DNA of 64,000 nucleotides from assembly GCA_009823505.1 (NCBI GenBank), contig VZQC01012264.1, positions 707,027 to 771,026 on the forward strand. Direction: 5' to 3'. The position numbers and the translations under genes are program-made. The stretch is from Rhizomys pruinosus (Eukaryota; Chordata; Mammalia; Rodentia; Spalacidae). The notes beneath the pieces were generated by a model. The model saw only the letters and a list, made by a program, of their open reading frames with translations, had not been told where the DNA came from and did no database searches. Positions within the stretch are counted from its first letter, which is position 1. Every line of letters begins with the position of its first letter. This document shows positions 9,737-19,833 of this stretch, piece after piece.

Positions 9737-9884
9737 TTTTTGGTCTTTTCGAGACAGGGTCTCCCTGTAGCCCCAGCTGGCCTGGAACTCATTCTGTAGA
9801 CCAGGCTGGCCTTGAACTCACAAAGATCCGCCTGCCTCTGCCTCCCAAGTGCCAGGATTAAAGGCGTGCGCCACCACACCCGGC
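9737..9884 (-). mobile_element. B1 SINE, young, with perfect 18-bp duplication
   Basis: Minus-strand near-consensus B1. The 18-base repeat gataaaccaatctcttct lies exactly at 9719-9736 and 9885-9902, so this insertion is recent. Confidence 0.97.
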
Positions 9885-9919
9885 GATAAACCAATCTCTT
9901 CTAAAATTCCAACATTTTG

Positions 9920-10072
9920 GGGGGCATGGTGGTTTGAGACAAGGTTTCCCTGTAGCCCCAACTGGCCTGGAGCTCCCTATATAGACCAGGCTGGCCTTGA
10001 ACTCAAAGAGATCTGCCTGCCTCTGCCTCCTGAGTGCTGGGATTAAAGGCATTCACCACCATGCCTGGCCAA
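9920..10072 (-). mobile_element. B1 SINE
   Basis: Minus-strand B1 from ggtttgagacaaggtttcc to caccaccatgcctggcc. Confidence 0.92.
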
Positions 10073-10167
10073 GTCAAGTTTTCTAAATGTGGCATTGAAC
10101 AAATAATTCAGGAAGGAGTCTGTTAGCTTTGAATCATCAGTGATAATTCACATAAAAAGTTAAGAAG

Positions 10168-10340
10168 CAGCCAGGTGTGGTGGTGCACGCCTTTAATCCC
10201 AGCACTCCTGAGATAGAGGCAGGCAGATCTCTGTGAGTTCAAGGCCAGTTTGGTCTACAAAGTAAGTTCAGGCCAGCTGGGACTGTAGGAAGACCCAGTC
10301 TCAAAGTAAAAATAAAAATAAAAAAAAAAAAAAAAAAAAG
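10168..10340 (+). mobile_element. B1 SINE with long A-tail
   Basis: Plus-strand B1 from ccaggtgtggtggtgcacgc to cagtctcaaagtaaa, then an A-run of about 20. Related flanks (aaaagttaagaagca and aaaagctaagaagca) mark the duplication. Confidence 0.93.
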
Positions 10341-10543
10341 ACTAAATAAATAAAAGCTAAGAAGCATCTTCAAACACTGTGACTAAGTATCCAAGAGATG
10401 ATAGCTGTAGTGTTTGGATTTGGAAACTGGAAGTACTCCCTGGTCTTTGATGCCCAAGTAATGGGATCATAGTGCTACTAACTATTAAATACAGTACCAG
10501 GACCAGAGATGATAGGAACTAAAGAGGATTTAGAACTCTGCCA

Positions 10544-10798
10544 GGGCTGGAGAGATGGCCTAGCGGTTAAGAGCGCAGACCGCTCTTACAGAGGACCCGG
10601 GTTCGGTCCCCAGCACCCACATGGCGGCCGAGAACCGTCTGAAACTCCAATTCCAGGAGAACTCCAGTTCCAGGGGAATCCGACACCCTCTTCTGACCTC
10701 CGCGGCATTGCACAACACGGGTGCACAAACTTGCATGCAGACAGTACATTCATACACATACATAAATAAATAAAATTAATTAAAAAAATTAAAAAAAA
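10544..10798 (+). mobile_element. B2 SINE, young, perfect 12-bp duplication
   Basis: Plus-strand B2 of the gcctagcggttaagagcg subfamily, ending in aaattaaaaaaaaa. The repeat agaactctgcca flanks it at 10532-10543 and 10799-10810. The tRNA-like head contains A and B box sequences (atggcctagcggtt, gggttcggtccc). Confidence 0.97.
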
Positions 10799-10927
10799 AG
10801 AACTCTGCCAATTTGTCATTATATACTCTTAAAATTTAGATCTGGAGTGTCCTACCAAGGCTGCTGTTATAAAGGCTTCCAGCCTGTGATGCTGTTGGGA
10901 GGTGGCAGAACCTCATGAGATAGCACT

Positions 10928-11079
10928 TTTTTTTTTGGTGTTTTTGAGACAGAGTCTCCCTGTAGCCCCAGCTGTCCTGGAACTCACTCTGTAGACCAGG
11001 CTGGCCTTGAACTCACAAAGATCCGCCTGCCTGTGCCTCCCATGTGCCAGGATTAAAGGTGTGTGCCACCACGCCCAGC
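10928..11079 (-). mobile_element. B1 SINE, young
   Basis: Minus-strand B1 flanked by gagatagcac on both sides (10917 and 11080). Confidence 0.95.
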
Positions 11080-11149
11080 GAGATAGCACATTTTGAAAGT
11101 GATAACCTCACTGTCTTGAGGTTGCTTCTGCTGTGATATTTATTTTTTT

Positions 11150-11490
11150 AATTTTGAAATTTTTTATTTTAATTTTGTGTGTCACATGGTGCAGTACCCA
11201 CAGAGGCCACAAGAGGATATTGGATTCCCTGTAACTGGAGTTTTAGACTGTTGTTAGCCTTCATGTGGGTGCTGAGAACTGAACCCAGGTCCTCTGCAAG
11301 AGGAGCCAGTGCTCTCAACTGCTTAACCCAGATGACAGCTAACTGTCTGTAGTTCTTTATTTCGTTCTTTCTGGATGCTTACTAGCTGTTTGGAACTCTC
11401 TGTGTAGACCAGGTTAGTCTCAAACCCAGAGATTTAACTGCCTCTTCTCCTGAGTGCTGGGATTAAGGGTATGGCCACTGTGACATACAT
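11150..11490 (-). mobile_element. Old B2 followed by old B1
   Basis: A minus-strand B2 (ggccacaagaggatattgg, cttcatgtgggtgctgag) at 11150-11340 is followed by a decayed minus-strand B1 (gtgtagaccaggttagtc) at 11350-11490. Confidence 0.75.
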
Positions 11491-12090
11491 CTTAGTATCT
11501 TAATTGTTAGAGTTCAAGTATTCATTAAGAAAAATCAACATCTCTTTGTTTTGGGGGTACCTTTTGAAGTTCAGTAGCTATTGTGGCTTTAGAACTTAAC
11601 CACAGAGACCAGGTTCTTTTAATCTCATAAACCTTTTTCTTTGTCTTAGCTACTGAAGAAGAAACCTGTTTTACACGTGTTTTCTTTAAACCTACTTTAA
11701 GGCTCTTGGGCTTGAAGATTCTGTTTATGTAATAGAAAGGCTACAGAAGCTCAATTAACGTGGTCTAGAAATGTGAGAACTATTCCTCAGCTCTTCCCTT
11801 GCCTTACTGTCTCATTTTACACTACACAAATTTAAACAGGTGTTAGCATATGTCTAGCAATACTCCAGTTCCCAAGAGGCCTTGAACAAGATATTCATGA
11901 GACAATTCATTATAAAACAAAGTAATCCAGATTCCTTAATTCTTTGTTGAGCTGTTTTTGTTATTAAACCAGCATATTTAGTAAATTTATATGGTAAATG
12001 TGTTCCTATGGTAGAGCTGCATTTTTCACAGCCAAGGGAATTCTGTTCTTTTTTTTATTTTTTATTTTTTAAAGGAATTCTGTTCTTTTA
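11491..12090. other. Unique intron-like sequence
   Basis: AT-rich non-repetitive sequence. There is a short repeated piece, ggaattctgttctttt, at about 12039 and 12075 on either side of a T-rich stretch. I see no gene. Confidence 0.55.
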
Positions 12091-12094
12091 AAAA

Positions 12095-12385
12095 AGAAAA
12101 TATTGGTAAGGTGTGGTGTCATAAGCCTGTATCCCAGCACTCTGAAGCAGAGGCAAGCCAGCCAGGATTACATAGTGATACTCTTGTCTCAAAAAAGAAA
12201 GGAACCAGGCATGGTGCTGGCATGTGCCTTTAATCTCAGCACTTGGGAGGCAGAGGCAGGTGGATCTCTGGCAGAGGCAGGTGGATCTCTGTGAGTTCGA
12301 GGCCAGCCTGGTCTACATAGTGAGTTCCAGGACAGCTGGAGCTACAGGGAGACTCTGTCTCAAAAAGACCAAAAAAAAAAAAAAG
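12095..12385 (+). mobile_element. Two B1 SINEs in tandem, the second with an internal duplication
   Basis: An old shortened B1 (12095-12205) is followed by a younger plus-strand B1 (12206-12385). The younger one contains a direct repeat of gcagaggcaggtggatctct, a ~21-bp internal duplication. Confidence 0.85.
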
Positions 12386-12670
12386 AAGGAAAGAATGGAA
12401 GGGGAAAGAAAGACTGTATTTTTATTATAATAATACATTGTTTTTATATAGTTATTTTAGTTTTAAATATTACACTATTGGTTTTTTTCTTTCCTTCCTA
12501 TGGAACAACAAACAAAAAGCATTATTATTCCTGATAATAGTTCCCATGTTTTAATGATGCCCTGAGCTCTCATAAAATCCATGTAGGTATACTAGAAGGT
12601 ACTACTACTAATAAGAATGAGAAGATAAAGAATTTAATTTTGTAAACCAAAGTCTGTCTGTCTCTCTCTT

Positions 12671-12770
12671 TTTAATTTTCATTGAGACAGGATCTACCTG
12701 TTTGAGACAGGGTCTCACTACATAGTCTTAAATAGGAACTCTCTGTGTAGCTGATTTTCTTAAAACTTAA
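12671..12770 (-). mobile_element. B1 remnant
   Basis: Fragments gagacaggatctacctg and gagacagggtctcactac suggest a partial, rearranged minus-strand B1. Confidence 0.5.
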
Positions 12771-12899
12771 ACTCTTTCTTGTTGAGAAAGCCTGATGACC
12801 CATGTAAAGATGGAAGGAGAGAATTGACATTGCAGGGTCCTCTGACTTTCATACATGTGCCTAGATATTCAGTACCCCCCTGACACATAATAAAATTTA

Positions 12900-12960
12900 A
12901 AATATTTATTTATTTATTTATTTATTTAATTTATTTATTTATTTATTTATTTATTTATTT
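12900..12960. repeat. (ATTT)n microsatellite
   Basis: About 15 ATTT units form the tail of the following minus-strand B1. Confidence 0.95.
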
Positions 12961-13097
12961 TCAAGACAGGGTCTCCCTATAGCCCCAGCTGTCCTGGAAC
13001 TCGCTCTGTATACCAGGCTGGCCTTGAACTCACAAAGATCTGCCTGCCTCTGCCTCCCAAGTGCTAGGATTAAAGGCGTGCACCACCACACCCTGCT
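12961..13097 (-). mobile_element. B1 SINE
   Basis: Minus-strand B1 from tcaagacagggtctccct to caccaccacaccctgct. Confidence 0.93.
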
Positions 13098-13334
13098 GAG
13101 TTTTTTAAAAAGAATGAAGAGCTAATCAGGTAATCATGTGGGCATTTTGGTTAAAAAGCTTCAAGGTGCTTCTATTTCAGTTCTTAGCCTGCTGTATATT
13201 TGAAAGTATCTCTGCTTGGTTTCTGTTCATTGTGCAGTATAGAGTCTTTTTAGGGAGCAACTTACATGATAAATAAGGCAAAAACCTTGATATGGAAGGT
13301 TTAACCCAAATTTAATATATGATACACTGAATGA

Positions 13335-13545
13335 ATGCCTTTTTATGTGTGTGTATGAGTGTATTGTTTGCATGTAAGTAAGTGCACCGTGTCAATGCTG
13401 CGGAGGTTAAGAAGATGTCAGATTCCCCTGAAACTGGAGTTAAAGACAGTTCTTAGCCCCCCTATGTGGGTGCTGGGAATCGAACCCAGGTCCTCTGCAA
13501 GAGTGGTCGGTGCTCTTAACTGCTGAGCCATCTCTCCAGACCAAT
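13335..13545 (-). mobile_element. B2 SINE
   Basis: Minus-strand B2 from ttttatgtgtgtgtatgag to gagccatctctccagac. The flanks aatgaatgcc and accaatgggatg show no clear duplication. Confidence 0.92.
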
Positions 13546-13593
13546 GGGATGCAAGTTTGATTCACTGGTTTTGTGACCTTATAAAAAGGAACC

Positions 13594-13756
13594 TAAGCCG
13601 GGCATGGTGGCACAGGCCTTTAATCCTAGCACTTAGGAGGCAGAGGCAGGCGGATCTTTGTGAGTTCAAGGCCAGCCTGGTCTACAGAGTGAGCTCCAGG
13701 ACAGCTGGGTCTACATGAAGACCCTGTCTCAAAAAGACAGGAAAAAAAAAAAAAAG
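13594..13756 (+). mobile_element. B1 SINE
   Basis: Plus-strand B1 flanked by aaaaaggaacctaa on both sides (13582 and 13751). Confidence 0.95.
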
Positions 13757-14039
13757 GAACCTAAAAATTAGCTAGAAGGAAATCCTACTCATAATGTGGA
13801 TTTAGAGAGGAACCAGTTTAAATTCCCTTTTATAAAGACGAAAAAGCAACCCATAGAGGAGAGGGAAAGGAGTCTGCCAGAATGGGTAGCAGAAGCAGGT
13901 ACTAGATTCAAGACTCTGAATTGAACTTTTTCTGCATGAGCATTTTAGAACTGGTATCTCCCCCAGCAATGCTTCAAGGTACTCTGTGGTCTAGAGGTTG
14001 TTTGGAATATCCCAAAATTCACCAAAGCTTTGTGAAGTC

Positions 14040-14412
14040 TTAAGAGAGATGGCCTAGTGGTTAAGAGTGCCGACTGCTCTTGCAGAGGACCCGGGTTCGA
14101 TCCCCAGCACCCACATGGCGGCTGAGAACCATCTTTAACTCCAGTTCCAGGGGAATTCAACACACGCTTCTGACCTCTGCGGCATTGCACGACATGGGTG
14201 CACAGAACTGCATGCAGACAGTACACGCATACACATAAAAAATAAAAATTTTGGTTGGGCGTGGTGGCGCATGCCTTTAATCCTAGCACTTGGGAGGCAG
14301 AGGCAGGTGGATCTTTGTGAGTTTGAGGCCAGCCTGGTCTACAGAGTGAATTCCAGGACAGCTGGGGCTACAGGGAGACCCTGTCTCGAAAAGACCAAAA
14401 AAAAAAAATTTA
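14040..14412 (+). mobile_element. B2 SINE followed by B1 SINE
   Basis: A plus-strand B2 (14040-14252) lacks its first bases (agagatggcctagtggttaa). Its tail (aataaaaattttgg) received a plus-strand B1 (14253-14403). Confidence 0.92.
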
Positions 14413-14797
14413 TAAAAAAAAAAAAGAGTGTTTAATAAAAGTCTTAAAGAAAACAGGAATTTTTCATTCTTTGAAGTTTTTAGTAGAAATTATTACTGAC
14501 ATTATAGTTAGAAATTATTCAAAATGCTTTTTACGAGTTCTAACTAAATGCGTTAACTTCTGGTAAGACATACCTAGATTTGATATTGAAGATTGTTGAG
14601 ACCAAGAAACTTATTTGGTCTCTTTTAGCTAAGTAGACCTGACTGTTAGCTTGTACTATAGAAAGAGGATATTGTACCTAGACTGAGAATTTAGCCAACT
14701 AAAGGAATAATATGTTTATTAATTAGGATTAGCTAATTAATAATTTCTAAAAAATGAAGCATGTAACTGTAGTTTGACTAGTACAAGAAAAATCTAG
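14413..14797. other. Unique intron-like sequence
   Basis: AT-rich, no repeat or gene recognised. It includes a mild inverted repeat around tagctaattaataattt. Confidence 0.5.
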
Positions 14798-14948
14798 CTT
14801 TGGTGGTGCACGCCTTTAATCCTAGTGCTTGGGATGCAGAGGCAGGCAGATCTTTGTGAGTTCAAGACCAGCCTGGTCTACAGAGTGAGTTCCAGGACAG
14901 TTGGAGCTACAGGGAGACCCTGTCTCCAAAAGACAAAAAAAAAAAAAA
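14798..14948 (+). mobile_element. B1 SINE
   Basis: Plus-strand B1 from tttggtggtgcacgccttt to gtctccaaaagacaaaaa. Its flanks contain aaatctagct on both sides. Confidence 0.93.
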
Positions 14949-14949
14949 T

Positions 14950-14977
14950 CTAGCTGGGCATGGTGGTAGTACATGCC

Positions 14978-15017
<40 letters not shown>

Positions 15018-15310
15018 TTTTTTATGTGTATGAATGTACTGTCTGCATGTAGGTTTGTTCACCCACGTCGTGCCATGTCAGAAGAAGGTATAGGATTCCC
15101 CTGGAACTGGAGTTAAAGATGGTTCTCAGCTGCCATGTGGGTGCTGGGGATTGAACCTAGGTCCTCTCCAAGAGTGATCAACACTCTTAATCCCAGCATT
15201 TGGGAGGCAGAGGCAGGTGGATTTCTGTGAGTTCAAGGCCAGCCTGGTCTACATAGTGAGCTCCAGACCAGCTGGAATTAAAGGAGACTCTGTTAAAAAG
15301 ACCAGAAAAG
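14950..15310 (+). mobile_element. B1 SINE split by a minus-strand B2
   Basis: A B1 starts agctgggcatggtggtagta (14950-14983). It breaks at a (TTTA)n and a minus-strand B2 (14984-15186). The B1 then resumes with aatcccagcatttgggagg to 15310. Confidence 0.88.
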
Positions 15311-15525
15311 GGAGGCTGGAAATATGGCATAGTGGTTGAGGCCGCCGACTACTCTTGCAGAGGACCTGAGTTCCATCCCAGCACCTACATGGCTCCTGAG
15401 AACTGTCTTTAACTCCAGTTCCAGGGGAATCCGACACCCTCTTCTGACCTCCACGGCATTGCACGACACATCGTGCACAAACCTACGTGCAGACAGTACA
15501 CTCATACACATTAATAAAGAAGGGG
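15311..15525 (+). mobile_element. B2 SINE
   Basis: Plus-strand B2 from gaggctggaaatatggcat to catacacattaataaag. Confidence 0.92.
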
Positions 15526-15812
15526 CTGGAGAGATGGCCTACCAGTTAAGAGCACCAGCTGCTCTTGCAGAGGACCTGGGTTCGATCCCTGGCACCCACA
15601 TGGCGGCTGAGAACCGTCTGCAACTCCAATTCCAGGAGAACTCCAGTTCCAGGAGAATCCAATGCCCTCTTCTCACCTCTGCAGCATTGCAGGACAGTGG
15701 TGCACAAACCTTCATGCAGAGAGTACGTTCATACACATAAAAATAAATAATTAAAAAAGAATATTCAATAAATAAATAAAAACAAATTAAAAAAAAAACA
15801 AAAGACCTGAAA
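15526..15812 (+). mobile_element. B2 SINE, directly following another
   Basis: Plus-strand B2 from gggctggagagatggccta, with a long A/T-rich tail (aataaataaataaaaac) up to the next B2. Confidence 0.93.
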
Positions 15813-16036
15813 GGGACTGGAGAGATGGCTCAGCAGTTAAGAGCGCTGATTGCTCTTGCAGAGGACCTAGGTTTGATTCCCAGCACCCACATGGTGGCTA
15901 AGAAACATCTTTAAGCTGGGTGTGGTGGTACACGACTTTAATCCTAGCACTGGGGAGGCAGAGGCAGGTGGATTTTTGTGAGTTCTAGGCCAGATGGGAC
16001 TACAGAGAGAGACCCTGTCACAAAAAAAAATCTAGA
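15813..16036 (+). mobile_element. Half B2 fused to a B1
   Basis: A B2 head (gggactggagagatggctca) stops at aagaaacatcttta (15912), and a plus-strand B1 begins (agctgggtgtggtggtaca). Confidence 0.88.
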
Positions 16037-16037
16037 T

Positions 16038-16140
16038 ATGGGACTGGAAATATAGCTCAGTGAAAAACCACTTGCCTAACATGCATAATGTCTAAACTCC
16101 AGTCCCTAGCCCCACAAAACAAAACAAAACAAAACAAACC
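16038..16140 (+). mobile_element. ID-type SINE
   Basis: The text gggactggaaatatagctca, cttgcctaacatgcataat and (AAAAC)n tail fit an ID element. Confidence 0.7.
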
Positions 16141-16437
16141 TAACCTAGAGAGGAGGAAAATCCTAGGTTCAGTGTGGTTCTTCACCGGCATCAGGAGCTC
16201 ATAGATTCTTCTCTTTCTTGCTGTATTGGTTCTTGTTGCTCCAGTATATCCTGAAGGCCCCTGGGGATTCTAGATAGCTTTTGGAATTCCATAACTTATC
16301 CTGACTTGAATCAGCTTCCTTTGAAGAACTTTTCTTGAACAACCCTACTCTGTGATTTCTGCTTCCATCCTATTGGCTATTCCTAGAGTCAGGTTGTAAC
16401 TGTACAGATTGCTTTTTATAGCAATTAGAAATTCTTA
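16141..16437. other. Unique intron-like sequence
   Basis: No repeat, exon or RNA gene recognised in this stretch. Confidence 0.55.
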
Positions 16438-16438
16438 C

Positions 16439-16765
16439 ACTGGGCATGGTGGCACATGCCTTTAATCCTAGCACTTGGGAGGCAGAGGCAGAGGCAGGCA
16501 GATCTTTGTGAGTTCAAGGCCAGCCTGGTCTACAGAGTGACTTCCAGGACAGCTGAGGATACAGGGAGACCCTGTCTAGGAAAAAAAAAAAAAAGAAAGA
16601 AAAATTCTTGGGCCAGATGTAATAGTACACACCTTTAATCCCAGCACTCAGGAGGGAGAGGCAGGTGTATTTCTGTGTGATCCAGGCCAGCCTGATCTAC
16701 ATAGGGAATTCTGTGCCAGCTGGGACTACAGGGAGACCATGTCTCAAAAAAAAAAAAAACTAGAA
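16439..16765 (+). mobile_element. Two B1 SINEs in tandem
   Basis: A young B1 (16439-16604) contains a repeated ggcagaggcagaggcag. A second, more diverged B1 (16611-16765) follows. Both are plus-strand. Confidence 0.92.
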
Positions 16766-16789
16766 AAAGGAAGGAGAAAAAAAAAATTC

Positions 16790-17130
16790 TGGGGGCTAAG
16801 GAGATAACTCAGTCAGTAAAGTGTTTGTTATACAAGTATGAGGACCTAAGTTTGACCACCAAGCACCTATATAAAATGTCAGGTACAGTGATACACATGT
16901 GTAATCTCAGTGCTGGGGAGGCACAGACAGGAGGATCCTTGAGGCTTATTGACTAGCCAGTGTTGCCTGACTGGAAGGCTCCAAGTCTGAGTGAGAGAGC
17001 TTGTGTCAAAGAAAATAAGGTTGATAGTTCCTGAGGAACAGCACTGAGATACTCTTGCCTCTTCACATGTATTCACACCTGCACACAATTGTGTGCTGCA
17101 TACACATTAACACAGATACCCAAAAAAAAT
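16790..17130 (+). mobile_element. B3/B4-type composite SINE
   Basis: A tRNA-like head (gctaaggagataactcagtc) and a B1-like body (gtaatctcagtgctgggga) are present. It ends in tcacacctgcacacaattg, as in long B3-type elements. Confidence 0.65.
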
Positions 17131-17275
17131 TCTGTTAGAAAATAGGGAGAAAGGGACAATGAATATTGGCCAGGCAACTAACAGTGGCTGCCACATCTAG
17201 CTTTTAAGAATATAATATTTATAATAGGAAAATAAAATTTTACAGGCATAAGCAGCTTTAAAAAATATTGAATAT

Positions 17276-17516
17276 GGGCTGGAGAGATGGCCTAGCGGTT
17301 AAGAGCGCCGACCGCTCTTACAGAGGACCTGGGTTCGATCCCCAGCACCCACATGGTGGCCGAGAGCCATCTGAAACTCCAATTCCAGGAGAACTCCAGC
17401 TCCAGGGGAATCCGAGACCTTCTTCTGACCTCCGTGGCATTGCACGACACGGGTGCACAGACCTGCATGCAGACAGTACATTGATACACATACAGAAATA
17501 AATAAATTAAATTAAA
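17276..17516 (+). mobile_element. B2 SINE, young
   Basis: Near-consensus plus-strand B2. The flank aatattgaatatgg appears before it (~17264) and after it (~17519). Confidence 0.95.
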
Positions 17517-17561
17517 AAAAATATTGAATATGGAAAAAAATAAAAATAAATATTGAATATG

Positions 17562-17745
17562 GGCTGGAGAGATGCCTCAGCATTAAGAGCACTGGCCTTC
17601 TTGCAGAGGACCCAAGCTCAGTTCCAGCAACCATCCGTAACTCCAGTTCCAAGGGATCCACTACCCCCTCTGGCCATTGCATGACACAGGTGCACTTATA
17701 TACATGCAGACAAAACACTCCTACATGTAAAATAAAATAAATAAG
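17562..17745 (+). mobile_element. B2 SINE, older, next to the same target
   Basis: A shortened plus-strand B2 (gctggagagatgcctcagca) is preceded by a third copy of atattgaatatgg (~17550). Confidence 0.9.
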
Positions 17746-17754
17746 ATTTGAGGA

Positions 17755-17905
17755 CTGGGCGTGGTGGCACATGCCTTTAATCCCAGCAGAGGCTAGCAGA
17801 TCCCTATGAGTTCAAGGCCAGCCTGGTCTACAGAGCGAGCTCCAGGCCAGCTAGGACTAAAAGGGAGACCCTGTCTCAAAAATACCAAAAACAAATTTTT
17901 TTTGA
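17755..17905 (+). mobile_element. B1 SINE
   Basis: Plus-strand B1 from gactgggcgtggtggcaca, with a short internal deletion in the cccagcacttgggaggcag region. Confidence 0.92.
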
Positions 17906-17942
17906 AAAAGAATTTGAATGTAAATTTAAGATTCCAAAACTT

Positions 17943-18012
17943 GGGCTGGAGAGATGGCTCAGTGGTTAGGAGCACTTGTTGCTCTTCTAGTGGACCTGAC
18001 TTCAGTTTGCTC
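17943..18012 (+). mobile_element. Truncated B2 at the start of the tandem copy
   Basis: A B2 head (gggctggagagatggctcag) stops abruptly at gacttcagtttgctc, where the T-run of an unrelated B1 begins. This is a likely contig join. Confidence 0.8.
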
Positions 18013-18039
18013 TTTTTTTTTTTTTTTTTCTTTCTTTTT

Positions 18040-18210
18040 TGTAGTTTTTCCCCTTTTTTTTTGGTTATTTTTGAGGGCAGGGTCTCCTTATAGTTCCCAG
18101 CTGTCCTGGATCTCCTCACCTGTAGACAGGGGTGGCTTTGAACTCACAGAGTCCACAACCTCTGCCCTCCCGAGTGCTTGGGATTAAGCGCACGCCACCA
18201 CGTCCGGCCT
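18040..18210 (-). mobile_element. B1 SINE, error-rich copy
   Basis: Minus-strand B1 with several indels compared with its counterpart at 23740-23885 (for example tcctcacctgtagacaggggt against tcactctgtagacagggct). Confidence 0.88.
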
Positions 18211-18768
18211 GCTTTTGTATGTTTTAAATAAACTGAAAGATGACTTCCAAACAAACACAGGAGAAAAAAAAAACCCTAGCACCTTCAGTCTGAATTTTCC
18301 AGGGGCAGCATTACCAACAGCTCCATGTGGCTTGGCAGTAACCATAGGGAAGGCTAATGAAGCCAGCTAACATAAGGTGGTCTGTTAGCCCGGCTCAGTG
18401 AGCCTTCCTTTCTACCTTTTATGAGATTGCACTTTTAGGCATCTTTTGGGAAGAATAGTTTATACTCTGATCCAATAATGGATCTGGGGCCATTCTCTTT
18501 TTATATAGTAATAGAAAAGGCCTTTAGCAACTCTGGATTAAATAGACTGCTTATGTTTGAACATGTTGTACAAGGACTTAGCCTTTTCTACCCATTAACA
18601 GTTCCCATTGAAGCTATTATGCGCAGTTTAACTTTTCCAGGAGGGACTGTGAAAGGAAATTGAAATCTCATGAATTGCATTTTCTTCATATCCATTGCTA
18701 ATGCAGTGTCTATGTTTTGGTTTTTTTTGTGTCTTCCCTCTGTGTATCCCGTTCCCCTCTGCTTTCAG
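18211..18768. other. Intron upstream of the EGLPQ exon, first copy
   Basis: Unique sequence ending in the pyrimidine-rich acceptor region. It matches 23886-24432 with scattered small differences. No other gene is seen. Confidence 0.75.
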
Positions 18769-18920
18769 GTGAAGGCCTCCCACAGGTGTATTATTTTGGG
18801 CCATGTGGGAAATACAATGCCATGGTCCTGGAGCTCCTTGGTCCTAGCTTGGAGGACCTGTTTGACCTCTGCGACCGAACGTTTACTTTGAAGACGGTGT
18901 TAATGATAGCCATCCAGTTG
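18769..18920 (+). CDS. CSNK1G1: Casein kinase 1 gamma exon (EGLPQ exon), first copy
   Basis: This exon encodes 50 residues, beginning [10 protein letters not shown] and ending VLMIAIQL, of the N-lobe and hinge of a CK1 gamma serine/threonine kinase, a membrane-associated kinase of Wnt receptor signalling and vesicle traffic. The hinge segment [15 protein letters not shown] is a CK1 hallmark. A ctgctttcag acceptor precedes it and a gtaagt donor follows. It is 152 nt long: two bases completing a glycine codon, then 50 codons. The downstream + strand exon at 21848 continues in frame (AIQL then [11 protein letters not shown]). An identical exon lies at 24433-24584, inside a tandem copy that is probably an assembly artefact. 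Assignment to the gamma-1 paralogue rests mainly on the neighbouring exons. Confidence 0.93.
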
Positions 18921-19833
18921 GTAAGTTGGTGTGCTAGATAGGTAGGTCTGTCATCCATCTCCTTGTGGGCCTCTTGGTGACTTATTAGTGATATCTGGTG
19001 AATTAATTTTTACAGGCTTACTGGCATTCTGGGAAGGTGTAGCAAAGTTTTCTGAAAGGAGCTGTTGGTACTGCTTTCTGAGCTAATTTCTGAGCTGGCT
19101 TCAAAGTAAGGGAAGTTCTCAGTCACACAACTTTGAAGGCTCCCAAAGAGTTAACTCAGAGAAGTCACGCTACATTTGCATTTACTCTATTTTAAGACTT
19201 TGCACCTAAGAGCAAAACCCTTTCTTAAACTGAAGTCAAAACATAATTTACATTAGAGAGAAAGAGGATGAATCCATGGAGTTGTACAGATTCAAGTAAT
19301 TTCTTCAGCATTTTATAGTTTTCAGGCACATAGCTATAAGGTTTTATCATGCCCTCCTTTCAGTATTGCAAATTAGAAAACTCAACTGTATTAAGCCTCA
19401 CTCACAGTCTTATGACCAGGAATTTGCCATAGTTCTCTGGCACATTATATATTTTGGGCTGGCCAAGAGGCTTTGTTACCAAGTTATACTAATACCACCA
19501 TAAGCAGTTAGGACAGTTTTTGTTTTAGAAGTTTTTTTAGGCTCTCAGCAGTAAAAGAAGATTCAAATGTATTTTTTTAATTTTTGGTTTTGGGGGTTTT
19601 TGAGATGGTATTTTACTAACATAGCTCAAGTTGGCTTTGAACTCAACATCTTCTTCCTGCCTCAGCCTCCTGACGGTCAGGATAGGTATGTACAACCACA
19701 GCCATCCTTCAGCTATCTCTGTTCATTTGAAGTAGTAATGGTCTCACCATCATCCAACAACATTGCAGAAGTATTTGAAAATTGACTTCGATTTTGAGTC
19801 TGAATTCTAGATATTAAGCTTCTCTATTTTTTT
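18921..19833. other. Intron downstream of the EGLPQ exon, first copy
   Basis: Unique sequence matching 24585-25510. It lacks a ~33-bp segment present in the second copy at about 24770-24803. Confidence 0.75.

Noticed and set aside
10544..10620. tRNA gene candidates at the heads of B2 and ID elements
   Set aside because: They carry A and B boxes but no proper cloverleaf 3' half, and they continue into SINE bodies and A-tails. They are tRNA-derived SINEs, not tRNA genes.
10509..10769. Many short open frames with recurring peptides such as MYECTVCMQVCAPVSCNAAEVRRG
   Set aside because: The same peptide recurs across the window because it is the translation of B2 elements. There is no gene signal.
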